NCBI RefSeq assembly: GCF_017968885.1
Contig: NZ_CP072913.1
Coordinates: forward strand, 6,612,501 to 6,676,500
Source: Pseudomonas sp. Tri1
Lineage (GTDB): Bacteria > Pseudomonadota > Gammaproteobacteria > Pseudomonadales > Pseudomonadaceae
DNA: 64,000 bases
Direction: 5' to 3'
Made by a program: the position numbers and the translations under genes. Below are positions 36,567 through 45,045 of the stretch, piece after piece (the first letter of the stretch is position 1; each line of letters opens with the position of its first letter). Under the pieces are notes generated by a model. The model saw only the letters and a list, made by a program, of their open reading frames with translations. It searched no databases and was not told the origin of the DNA.

Positions 36567-37442
36567 ATGCGCGTCCTGTTCGTGCTGTTCAGTCTGATGC
36601 TGTCCATGTCCTTGTCCGCTGCCGAAAAACTCCAGGTGGTGACCAGCTTCAGCATCCTCGCCGACATGACCCGACAGGTCGGCGGCGAGCATATCCAAAT
36701 CACCAACATGGTCGGGCCGGACGCCGATGCGCACACCTATGAACCCACACCGGACGATGCCAAGGCATTGCTCAGCGCAAAACTGATCATCAAGAATGGG
36801 TTGGGTTTCGAGCCGTGGTTGGATCGCCTGGTCACCAGCACCGAAACCGGCGCCCCGGTGATCAGCGCCAGTCGCGGAGTGATTCCTCGTTCGCTGGATG
36901 AAGATGGCGAGACCATTCCCGACCCGCACGCCTGGCACAATCTGGCGAATGCCGAGCTGTATGTCAGCAACATCACCAAGGCGCTGGAAGCGGCGGACCC
37001 AGCTAACAAGGCCGACTACGAACGCAACAGCCAGGCGTATCTGAAGAAGATCTACGCCCTGCTTGCCGAAGCCAAGGCCAAGCTCGGGGGGTTGCCGCCA
37101 GGCAATCGCAAGATCGTGACGTCCCACGATGCGTTCGGTTACCTGGGCCAGGCCTACGGTATCGAGTTCATGGCGCCGCAGGGTCTATCCACTGAACGTG
37201 AGCCTTCGGCCTCAGAGGTCGCGGCGCTGATTACCCAGATTCGCCAGGCGAAAGTCAAAGCGGTGTTCATGGAAAACATCAAGGATGCGCGCCTGCTCAA
37301 GCAGATTGCTGACGAAAGCGGCGCGCACATTGGCGGTACGCTGTACTCCGATGCCCTCGCGGCCAGCGGACCGGCCAGCACCTTCACCGGGCTGTTCGAG
37401 TACAACCTCAACACACTCTACGAGGCATTGAGCCGGCCCTGA
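36567..37442 (+). CDS. Metal ABC transporter substrate-binding protein
   Basis: 291 residues with a signal peptide (MRVLFVLFSLMLSMSLSAAE). It is a cluster A-I metal-binding protein. Candidate metal ligands are the His in DADAHTYEP, the His residues in DPHAWHNL, the His in TSHDAFGYLG and the Asp in LYSDAL. It lacks the long His-rich loop of ZnuA, so it resembles the AztC or second-system type. It is the last gene of the folE2-led operon; a degenerate REP-like stretch follows to about 37560. Confidence 0.9.
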   Translation: MRVLFVLFSLMLSMSLSAAEKLQVVTSFSILADMTRQVGGEHIQITNMVGPDADAHTYEPTPDDAKALLSAKLIIKNGLGFEPWLDRLVTSTETGAPVISASRGVIPRSLDEDGETIPDPHAWHNLANAELYVSNITKALEAADPANKADYERNSQAYLKKIYALLAEAKAKLGGLPPGNRKIVTSHDAFGYLGQAYGIEFMAPQGLSTEREPSASEVAALITQIRQAKVKAVFMENIKDARLLKQIADESGAHIGGTLYSDALAASGPASTFTGLFEYNLNTLYEALSRP

Positions 37443-37574
37443 TCAAGCTGAGCAAGATCGTGGCAAGAGCGCTTGCTCCTGTTGGCGGCGTAGGCAGTCA
37501 TTAACGGGGCCACTTCCCCTGCCCAGCGGAAGCAAGCTCCCTCGCCACAGAGTTCTACGCTTGTGAAAACAGGT

Positions 37575-38096
37575 TCAAGCCCTCGGCTTGACCGTCCCGC
37601 AATCTTGCCCCAGCCACACAGCGCGTGTGTCGAGGCTACCGTTCTGCTGGATACCCGTGGCGTTGAACGTGCCGTTGACCTTGGTGGTGAACTCACGATC
37701 ACTCTGGAATGTCGCGACACCATTGCCCTGGGCTTTCGGGCAACTGAAACGAAACTTCCACTGATTGCCGGTGCGCTCGGTGATCTGCTGCTTGCAACCC
37801 GATTGCGGGTCTTGCAGGGGAATGTCATTGGTTTGCACCTGAGCAGGGGTCAGGCACACGCGAATGCCTTTACCGCCCATGGTGATGCCCTGTTTTTCCA
37901 GCATCGCCCGTTGCTCCGGGGTCATCTGGTTTTGCACTTGGCCCAGGATAAGCTGCAAGTCCGGGAGGTTCTGGTTATCGACCTTCATGTTGCTCGTGGT
38001 CAGTTCCCACAAGCCCGGTTGAAGCATCTGCGCCTGAGCCGCCATCGGAACCGACAAGCCAACCGCCAAGGCCAAACCCAGCAGACGAACATTCAT
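37575..38096 (-). CDS. DUF3617 periplasmic protein
   Basis: 173 residues. A signal peptide (LLGLALAVGLSVPMAAQAQ) is followed by PGLWELTTSNM, the DUF3617 entry stretch. Later come CLTPAQVQ, GCKQQITERTG and FSCPKAQGNG, which place paired cysteines for disulfides. The function is unknown; it is expected in the periplasm. The start at 38096 has GGAG upstream. It is divergent from cls. Confidence 0.85.
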   Translation of the reverse strand: MNVRLLGLALAVGLSVPMAAQAQMLQPGLWELTTSNMKVDNQNLPDLQLILGQVQNQMTPEQRAMLEKQGITMGGKGIRVCLTPAQVQTNDIPLQDPQSGCKQQITERTGNQWKFRFSCPKAQGNGVATFQSDREFTTKVNGTFNATGIQQNGSLDTRAVWLGQDCGTVKPRA

Positions 38097-38238
38097 TGCA
38101 TAAACTCCAAAGGACAAGTGGCCGTTAGACGCCGTCTACAGGCTTCGGTTCAGGCCGGGGACGAGTGAATTAAATAGCGACATTCGCCATGGAACATGGT
38201 CTGTTAAGCATTGAAAATGTCAGGAGCAAGGCTGCCCC

Positions 38239-39678
38239 ATGGATTTTTTTGGCCCACATGTTTTCGGTTACCTGATCGCGCTGCTCCATACCCTGGGATC
38301 CATCGCTGCTGTCCATGCGGTGCTGACGGTGCGCACGGCCCAAGGCTCGATTGCCTGGGCCCTGTCGCTGGTATTCATTCCGTACCTGACGTTGATTCCC
38401 TACCTGGTTTTCGGGCGCAGCACCTTCGATGGTTACATCAAGGCACGACGGCAAGCCAACGAAGAAATGCGTAAGGCGATCTCCGAGTTGAACTGGCGCC
38501 CGTGGGTCGAGGAAGCCCTGGCCGCCCGCGCCTCGCAAGCCTACGCCTCGTTACGGGCCATGCCCAAACTGGGGCGCACACCGTGCCTGGCGAACAATGA
38601 AGTGCGATTGTTGGTCAATGGACACGCCACATTCGAGGCGATTTTCCAAGCCATCGATAGTGCCCGCGAGGCCGTGCTGATTCAGTTTTTCATCATCCAC
38701 GACGACCGTCTTGGCCAACGCCTGCACGCTCTGCTCTTGAAGAAGGCCGCCGAAGGCGTGGCGGTGTATCTGCTTTATGACCGCATCGGCAGCCACTCCC
38801 TGCCCCACCACTATGTTCAGGCACTGCGCGACGGCGGTGTCAACGTGAAAGCCTTCGCCACCCGTAGTGGCTGGCTGAACCGGTTTCAGATCAACTTTCG
38901 AAACCATCGCAAGATCGTGGTGGTGGACGGTGTGGTGGGTTTCGTCGGCGGCCACAACGTGGGTGATGAATACCTGGGAGAGAAGCCGCCGTTGGCGCCA
39001 TGGCGCGACACGCATGTCGAAGTGCGCGGCCCTGTGGTGGGGAGCATGCAAGAGTCGTTTGCCGAAGATTGGTTCTGGGCGGCCCGTTCGTTGCCACCGC
39101 TGATCCTGCCAGACACCTACCCGGACGACGGTGTGCTCTGCCAGTTGCTGGCCAGTGGTCCGGCTGACGCCTACGAAACCTGCTCGCTGTTTTTCGTCGA
39201 GGCCATTCATGCGGCCAGCGAACGAGTCTGGATCACGACGCCCTACTTTATTCCTGACGAAGCGGTATTCGCGGCATTGCGCCTGGCGGTACTGCGCGGG
39301 GTGGATGTGCGCATCCTGCTGCCCTCGCGACCGGATCACAAGGTCGTCTACGCAGCGTCCAGCCTGTATGCGTTTGAAGCGGTGCGGGCCGGAGTGCGGG
39401 TGTTCCGTTATCAACCGGGCTTTCTGCATCAAAAGGTGGTGCTGATTGACCAGGAAATCAGTGCCATCGGCAGTGCGAACCTGGACAATCGGTCGTTCAG
39501 GTTGAATTTCGAAGTGATGCTGCTGACCGTGGATATCCCATTCGCCACCGAGGTGGAGCAAATGCTCGAGCAGGATTTCGCCCTGGCTCAGGAAATCGAC
39601 AAACAGGAAAGCCGGGAGACCCACCGCCTGCAAAAGGTCGGCATGCGGATCGCCCGGCTTATTTCCCCGATACTTTAA
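38239..39678 (+). CDS. cls: Cardiolipin synthase
   Basis: 479 residues, the usual ClsA length. Two N-terminal membrane segments precede the two phospholipase D-type HKD motifs, [17 protein letters not shown] (His about 223) and [22 protein letters not shown] (His about 397). It joins two phosphatidylglycerols to form cardiolipin in the inner membrane. Its stop codon overlaps that of the convergent cfa gene within TTTAA. Confidence 0.95.
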   Translation: MDFFGPHVFGYLIALLHTLGSIAAVHAVLTVRTAQGSIAWALSLVFIPYLTLIPYLVFGRSTFDGYIKARRQANEEMRKAISELNWRPWVEEALAARASQAYASLRAMPKLGRTPCLANNEVRLLVNGHATFEAIFQAIDSAREAVLIQFFIIHDDRLGQRLHALLLKKAAEGVAVYLLYDRIGSHSLPHHYVQALRDGGVNVKAFATRSGWLNRFQINFRNHRKIVVVDGVVGFVGGHNVGDEYLGEKPPLAPWRDTHVEVRGPVVGSMQESFAEDWFWAARSLPPLILPDTYPDDGVLCQLLASGPADAYETCSLFFVEAIHAASERVWITTPYFIPDEAVFAALRLAVLRGVDVRILLPSRPDHKVVYAASSLYAFEAVRAGVRVFRYQPGFLHQKVVLIDQEISAIGSANLDNRSFRLNFEVMLLTVDIPFATEVEQMLEQDFALAQEIDKQESRETHRLQKVGMRIARLISPIL

Positions 39679-40862
39679 GGGGTGTAGATGTCGTCACGGG
39701 TCCAGGGCAAATCATGGCTGCCGTCCGCGTGGGCCTTCACTGCCAGGATCTGGTGCAGATTGATCCAGCCCTTTGCGAACGCGTAGGCGCAGCCGGCCAA
39801 GTACAAGCGCCAGATCCGCAGCGCCTGTTCCGGCACCTCCTTCGCGGCGGCCTCGAGGTTGTCTTCCAAGCGTTCACTCCAGTGATCGAGCGTGCGCGCG
39901 TAGTGCATGCGCAGGCTTTCCACATCGACAATTTCCAGCCCCGCTTCGCTGATCTGCGCGGAAATCATCGACAGGTGCGGCAACTCGCCATTGGGGAATA
40001 CATACTTCTCGATGAACTCGCCGGCGCCACGACCTACTGGACGACCGTCGGTGTGCTTGGCGGTGATGCCGTGGTTCATGACTAACCCACCTTCACGGAC
40101 GGCGCCGAACAGCGTCTTGCAGTACTGCTGCAGATTGGCGTGGCCGACGTGCTCGAACATGCCCACGCTGACCACCTTGTCAAAGCGACCGTCCTGGGGC
40201 AGGTCCCGATAGTCCAGCAACTGCAACTCCACTTGGTCTTCCAGGCCTTCAGCCTTGACCCGCTCCCGGGCCAAAGTCAGCTGCGCTTTGCTCAGGGTAA
40301 TGCCAAAAACCTTGGCACCGAATTCCCGCGCTGCATAACGCGCCAAGCCACCCCAACCGCAGCCAACATCCAGCAGATAGTCGCCGGGCTGCAGACGCAG
40401 CTTGCGACACAAATGGCGGAATTTGGCTTGCTGGGCCTGTTCGAGCGATTCGCTGCCCGTCTCGAAATAGGCGCAGGAATAGGCCATGTCGCTATCGAGC
40501 CACAGCTGATAGAACGCATTGGAAAGGTCGTAGTGATAGGAAATTGCCTTGGCGTCGGTTTCCTTGTCATGAAACGAACGCACCGGCAGGCTATCGGCAT
40601 CGTCCTCAACCAACGCCTGGCTCAATTCATCGCAGACCCGAATCACTTCGTGAATCGAACCTTCAAGTTCGAGTTTGCCTTCTACGAACGCTGTTCCCAA
40701 TGCGTCCAGGCTCGGGTGGGTGAATTGCGCGACCATTTGTGGGTCCTTGACCACGATCGTGACACTGGGATCGGCACCCAGTGTGAATTCATGGCCATCC
40801 CAGAGCCGCAGCCGCAGCGGTAAATGCAGATTCTGTAGGGCCGGTGGAAGTTGCGCGAGCAT
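39675..40862 (-). CDS. cfa: Cyclopropane-fatty-acyl-phospholipid synthase family protein
   Basis: 395 residues. [17 protein letters not shown] and [11 protein letters not shown] lead into the SAM-binding motif [16 protein letters not shown], then [13 protein letters not shown] and [10 protein letters not shown], all typical of Cfa enzymes, which methylate unsaturated acyl chains of membrane lipids. Pseudomonas often carries more than one such gene, so this may be a paralogue rather than the main Cfa. AAGGGGG is upstream of the ATG at 40862; the longer in-frame start at 40907 is less likely. Confidence 0.88.
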   Translation of the reverse strand: MLAQLPPALQNLHLPLRLRLWDGHEFTLGADPSVTIVVKDPQMVAQFTHPSLDALGTAFVEGKLELEGSIHEVIRVCDELSQALVEDDADSLPVRSFHDKETDAKAISYHYDLSNAFYQLWLDSDMAYSCAYFETGSESLEQAQQAKFRHLCRKLRLQPGDYLLDVGCGWGGLARYAAREFGAKVFGITLSKAQLTLARERVKAEGLEDQVELQLLDYRDLPQDGRFDKVVSVGMFEHVGHANLQQYCKTLFGAVREGGLVMNHGITAKHTDGRPVGRGAGEFIEKYVFPNGELPHLSMISAQISEAGLEIVDVESLRMHYARTLDHWSERLEDNLEAAAKEVPEQALRIWRLYLAGCAYAFAKGWINLHQILAVKAHADGSHDLPWTRDDIYTP

Positions 40863-40921
40863 GAGATATCCCCCTTGTTTCAGACGTCTGAAATGAGGGT
40901 AGACCATTGTAGAAAAATAGC

Positions 40922-40946
40922 AGGCTATCGAATTTATAGCCTTTTT
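40922..40946. terminator. Bidirectional hairpin after P-type ATPase operon
   Basis: AGGCTAT-cgaattt-ATAGCCT is a perfect 7-bp stem. On the plus strand TTTT follows directly; on the minus strand GCTATTTTTC follows. It lies between the end of the ATPase operon and cfa, both on the minus strand, and probably separates them. Confidence 0.6.
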
Positions 40947-41046
40947 CTATTGCTATCCAAAATTCACTCCTTGTGTCGGATAGTCACCGGCAGTGGTACG
41001 CCCTCTCCAACAGCAGACTGCACATGCGACGTGCAGTTCGCCTAGG

Positions 41047-42963
41047 CTATCCAACGACTTCTCTCTCTTGGATTTTCAACAGTGGCTCTTGGAACCGCAG
41101 CAATCGCCCGGCATTACCTAACACTAGCAGAGTGCTCAGATTGTGCAGCAGCGCCGCGATCATCGCGCCCGCTGCACCGAGCCAACCGAACGCGGCGAAA
41201 GCGACGATTGCCAATGTCCAACCCAGGCCGATGATCACATTGACCTGCAGCGTGCGCCTGCATTGGCGGCTGAGCCGGACGCAGGTGCCAAGGCGACGCA
41301 GATCGCTACCGATCAACACGATGTCCGCCGAGGCGAGGGCAATGTCTGCGCCACCCGCCCCCATCGCGACGCCCACCACTCCAGCCTTGAGTGCCAGTGA
41401 ATCGTTGATGCCATCACCCACGACCATAGGCCGGAAGCCGTGGTCGATTTCGGCCATCACACGCTTGAGTTTATCTTCCGGCAAGGCCTGGGCTTGCACA
41501 TCACCGATACCGATATCCTGGGCCAGGGTGTGGGCCACGCTGCGACGGTCACCGGTCAACAGCAGCTGACGGCCAAGGCCCAACTCCCGCAGTTCAGCCA
41601 TGGCAGCCCGCGCTTCCGGCTTGACGCTGTCGGCCAGCAGCAGCCAGGCGAGGAATTGTCCATCCAGGGCCAGCCCGGCAATCGGGCCATCATGGTTGGG
41701 CACCGCTGAAGTTTCGATGCCCAGCAGGGCGAACAACTCCGGCCGTCCCAGGGCCGCCTCGCCCTGCCCGGTCATCGCCACTACCCCCAGGCCCTGGCGC
41801 TCATGGATATCCCTCAGTGGCAGGCAATGCTCCTGTTCCACCAACCCCGCCAGCGCTCGGCTGACCGGATGGCTGCTGGCCGAGCCGAGGCTGGCGGCCA
41901 ACGCCAGTAAAGGCGCGTGATCATCGTAGGCACTTTCGATGGATTGCAGGCGCAGGGAGCCGTACGTCAGAGTGCCGGTCTTGTCGACGACCAACGACGT
42001 CAGGTCCGCCAATTCCTCCAGAAAGGCCGAACTGCGAATCAGAATCCCGTGGCGCGCCGCTACCGCGATCCCGGCAATAGCCGTCGCTGGCGCCGACAAC
42101 ACTAACGCGCAAGGGCACGCCGCCACCAACACCGCCAGCATTGCCTGGGAGTCGTTAGTGACAAACCAGGTCACCGCCGCCAGCAGCAATACCAACACGA
42201 GATAACTGCCAGCGTAGCGTTCCAGCAACCGGGTGATAGGCGGCTTGGAGCGTTCGGCGTTCTGCATCAAGGCAATGACTTTGCCCAGGGTTGACTCATT
42301 GCCGGTGCGCGTCACTTCCAAGCGCAACAACCCATCGAGGTTGATCGCGCCACCAAAGACTTCGATACCGACCACCGCCTCCAGCGGCACCGATTCGCCC
42401 GTGATCGGCGCGGTGTCGAGGCTGGCCTGGCCGGACAACACTCGACCATCGGCCGGCACCCGGTCCCCGGCGCGCACCTCGACCACATCGCCGGGCTGAA
42501 GTGTGCTGTTATCGACTTCGATGATCGAACCATCGGCCTGCACCTTGCGACCTTGGCTACGGGTCAGTTGGCCAAGGGCGTGAATCGCCTCCTGGGAACC
42601 GATGACACTGCGCTCTTCCAACACATGGCCGAAGATCATGATGATCGGCAATAGCGCTGCCGTCAGCAGATCACCCGTGGCCCAGGCGCCAAGCATCGCC
42701 AGGGCAATCAGTTGATCGGTGATCCCGTGCAGGCTCGGATAGCGCAGGCTGTACCAGGCCGAACGCATCACCGGCACCGCCACCAGCAGCGAGGCGCTCC
42801 CCAACAGCAGTTGGCTGACCCCGCTCTGCTGGGGTGACCAACCGCGCCACACCAGGCCCAAGGCGAGTAAACCAAGGGCGAGCATCGCCAAGGTCAGCTG
42901 GCGGGCGGCCGCACGTTGTTCAGTGGAAGACAACATCGGCATCGCGACGGTCTGAGCGCTCAT
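41047..42963 (-). CDS. P1B-type metal-transporting ATPase
   Basis: 638 residues with about eight membrane segments. The TGES-type actuator loop is PITGESVPLE, the metal-site motif is ACPCALVLSAPA (CPC about residue 281), the phosphorylation motif is VVDKTGTLTYGS (Asp about 326), SSHPVSRAL carries the HP dipeptide, and VVGDGINDSLALKAG completes the hinge. There is no N-terminal HMA or Cys-rich domain. Such pumps move Zn/Cd/Co or Cu; which one cannot be fixed here. It overlaps the preceding SPFH gene (ATGA), so it is the last gene of a four-gene operon. Position behind a His-rich SPFH gene and a Zur-like site favours zinc. Confidence 0.9.
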   Translation of the reverse strand: MSAQTVAMPMLSSTEQRAAARQLTLAMLALGLLALGLVWRGWSPQQSGVSQLLLGSASLLVAVPVMRSAWYSLRYPSLHGITDQLIALAMLGAWATGDLLTAALLPIIMIFGHVLEERSVIGSQEAIHALGQLTRSQGRKVQADGSIIEVDNSTLQPGDVVEVRAGDRVPADGRVLSGQASLDTAPITGESVPLEAVVGIEVFGGAINLDGLLRLEVTRTGNESTLGKVIALMQNAERSKPPITRLLERYAGSYLVLVLLLAAVTWFVTNDSQAMLAVLVAACPCALVLSAPATAIAGIAVAARHGILIRSSAFLEELADLTSLVVDKTGTLTYGSLRLQSIESAYDDHAPLLALAASLGSASSHPVSRALAGLVEQEHCLPLRDIHERQGLGVVAMTGQGEAALGRPELFALLGIETSAVPNHDGPIAGLALDGQFLAWLLLADSVKPEARAAMAELRELGLGRQLLLTGDRRSVAHTLAQDIGIGDVQAQALPEDKLKRVMAEIDHGFRPMVVGDGINDSLALKAGVVGVAMGAGGADIALASADIVLIGSDLRRLGTCVRLSRQCRRTLQVNVIIGLGWTLAIVAFAAFGWLGAAGAMIAALLHNLSTLLVLGNAGRLLRFQEPLLKIQEREVVG

Positions 42964-44011
42964 TGTTCGGCTCCCTGAATAATCAGGCGGGAATCGTCTT
43001 TCGGGTCGACCGTCGTCACCGAGCCGGCCTGACGAAGGATAGTGGGCATGCGTTCGCGATAAAGGCGCAACAGCATTTGCGGATCGCTGCTTTGGCTCTT
43101 CGCCAGGCCGAGCACCGTGGCGGTGTCGGCCGACGCCTTGGCGAGCCGTTCACTGGCCTGGGCGTGGGCGACTTGCACGGCGCGATCAGCGTCCTGGCGA
43201 GCGGTCTGGGTCAACTTCTCGGCTTCGGTCCGAGCGTTGGCCACCACTTTGTCAGCCTGCTGGCTGGCCGTCAGCACCGCATTGAAGGCACTCACAGCCG
43301 GCCCTGGCAGACTCGATTGAACGTCAACCCGCACCACTTCAATACCCAACCCCTGCCCTGTCGCGGCAAGCTCGGCCAGCCGTCGGTTAATCCCTTGCAC
43401 CAGATCGCCACGCAAGCGTTCGCGGCGGTCAGCGGCCTGGTTATCGCTGCCCATCAATTCGGGACGGGCCACCAGAATGGTGTCCAGGTCCCGGGCGGCG
43501 GTCAGGGCCACGGCACTGCGAGTCGCCAGTCGATCCAGCGCCGGCAGCACATGTTCGCCCTGTAAAACGAAGGCGTAGGGTTCGGTCACTTTGTAAAACA
43601 GCCGCACATCCAGTTGCACCACACCCGCATCACCGGTCAATAAATAACCGGATCCGGCCAGTGCATCACTCACCGGCGTGGCGAAACTGGCAACACGATC
43701 TGCCTGTAACGCCGCATCGGCGCGCAGCAGGTTTTCCACCCGTCGTTCAAGAACCCGATCCGCCGCCGGCAGCAGGACCACCTGTTCCACGGGGCGGGGC
43801 CAGGCCAGTAGCAGGCCCGCATTCTGGATTCGATCCATGGCCCCAAAGTGCAGTACCACCGCGCGGCTCTGGGGGTCAATCTGCCGCACATTGGAAAAAC
43901 CCAGGCCAACGCCGCCAACACGGTTACCGCGTAAAGCGCTAGAAATGCCAGTCGCCCTGCCTGAATCCACGGGCTGGACAAGCCATTTGTTCCACGTGGA
44001 ACCAAACTCAT
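42960..44011 (-). CDS. SPFH/HflK-HflC-like membrane protein, interrupted by a one-base frameshift
   Basis: The upstream gene overlaps ATG 44011 (ATGA). From there the frame gives MSLVPRGTNGLSS and a membrane segment (LAFLALYAVTVLAALAWVF), then leaves the family at a T5 run (43895-43899) and would stop after 113 residues. In the -1 frame the sequence continues as SNVRQIDPQSRAVVLHFG, a normal SPFH start, and stays open to 42960. One more T would give a continuous protein of about 350 residues ending in a coiled-coil SPFH tail. The apparent ORF from 44051 lacks the membrane anchor and is probably artefactual at its 5' end. The cause could be a mutation, a sequencing error or slippage. Partner genes are two other SPFH genes and the ATPase. 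Confidence 0.8.
43988..44003. promoter_or_regulatory. parS site
   Basis: TGTTCCACGTGGAACC equals the Pseudomonas parS sequence as I recall it. It is inside the first codons (VPRGT) of the frameshifted SPFH gene. ParB would load here to organise the origin region. Confidence 0.85.
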
Positions 44012-45045
44012 GGCTGTGTTCCACCTTTGGGTTCCACGGCAGGCGGCCCATCGACCAACACCCGGAATGGCGCGGCGTCGGTGCGCAGAATCAGCTTTGT
44101 ACCCGGCGAAACAATGGTTCCCAACGTATCCAGCGAACGCAGAAGGTTGTAGAGCTGGGGTGAGCCAGCGTATGCCCTGCCGTAAATGGCAGCCGCCTCC
44201 ACTCGGGACTGCGCCTCAATGTCAGCGGCTTTCACCGTAGCATCGGCCTGTACGATTCGCGCATCACGCTCCGCGGCAGAACGAATTTGCGCCGCTTCAC
44301 GCTTGCCGATTGCCGTGCGCTCGGTGGCGATGGTTTCGCGCTCGGCGCGCATGCGATCCACCGTCGCGGTCAGGGTCACCGAGGGCAAGGTCAGGCGCTC
44401 GATACCGACTTGCAACACACGCACCCCGTAGGTAGTGAGCAACTGTTGATCAATCTGCTGACGCAACTGAGCTTCGAAATCAGCGATGCGTACCTGGCTG
44501 GCATCGGTGTTGACCAGGTTCGCCAAGTCAAAGCTGGCGGCCGTGGTTTCCAGCGCCGAACCGACGAAGGTGCGGATTTGCCGTGCGGCTTCGTCCGGCT
44601 GGTTCTGCACCGCGCGCATGAAACGCTGCACGTTGTCCGGATCGCCCTGGACCTGCCACGCCACGTACGCCTGAACGATGATTCGCAAGCCGTCGCGCGT
44701 GCCGACGTCCTGTAACCCGCTGGAGGTGGTGCGCAATCGCAAGTCCACCGGGATCGCCGCCTCGAACGGCGCCGGCCAGCGCCAGCCCAGGCCCGGTTGC
44801 AGCAGCACCCGTGCCGGATTGCCGAAGCGGGTTATCACGGTGGCCTCCCCCGAGCGCACTTGTACCAGGCTGGCGGCGGCCACGGCGAACGCCACCAGCA
44901 GCGTCGCCCAGCCCATTCGCCGCCAGGGAAACGGACCGGCTTGCTGTGGGTCGCCGTGATGGTGATGATGCCCATGGTGGTGGCCGGCATGACCGTGATC
45001 GTGACCGGCGTGGTCGTGGTGATCGTGTGAAGAAGACGGGCTCAA
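44008..45045 (-). CDS. SPFH/HflC-like protein with His-rich N terminus
   Basis: 345 residues from a TTG start that overlaps the preceding stop (TTGA) with GGAG upstream. Residues 6-31 contain about fifteen histidines with Asp and Gly, a likely cytoplasmic metal-binding tail. One membrane segment (WATLLVAFAVAAASLV) follows, then an SPFH domain: GEATVITRFGNPARVLLQPGLGWRWPAPFE, the middle AYVAWQVQGDPDNVQRFM, and a coiled-coil tail (TERTAIGKREAAQIRSAAERDA). Usual HflC regulates the FtsH protease, but no hflX, hflK or ftsH is near. The His tail suggests zinc or nickel handling together with the operon's metal ATPase. Confidence 0.88.
   Translation of the reverse strand: MSPSSSHDHHDHAGHDHGHAGHHHGHHHHHGDPQQAGPFPWRRMGWATLLVAFAVAAASLVQVRSGEATVITRFGNPARVLLQPGLGWRWPAPFEAAIPVDLRLRTTSSGLQDVGTRDGLRIIVQAYVAWQVQGDPDNVQRFMRAVQNQPDEAARQIRTFVGSALETTAASFDLANLVNTDASQVRIADFEAQLRQQIDQQLLTTYGVRVLQVGIERLTLPSVTLTATVDRMRAERETIATERTAIGKREAAQIRSAAERDARIVQADATVKAADIEAQSRVEAAAIYGRAYAGSPQLYNLLRSLDTLGTIVSPGTKLILRTDAAPFRVLVDGPPAVEPKGGTQP

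Noticed and set aside
39674..39678. Overlapping convergent stop codons of cls and cfa (similarly at 31592-31595)
   Set aside because: Seen in sequence, but TTAA stop overlaps are expected in compact genomes and need no special explanation.
44012..44051. 5' extension of the third SPFH ORF to 44051
   Set aside because: It lacks the membrane segment and is out of frame with the coupled start; the family-like N terminus is in the other frame from 44011.
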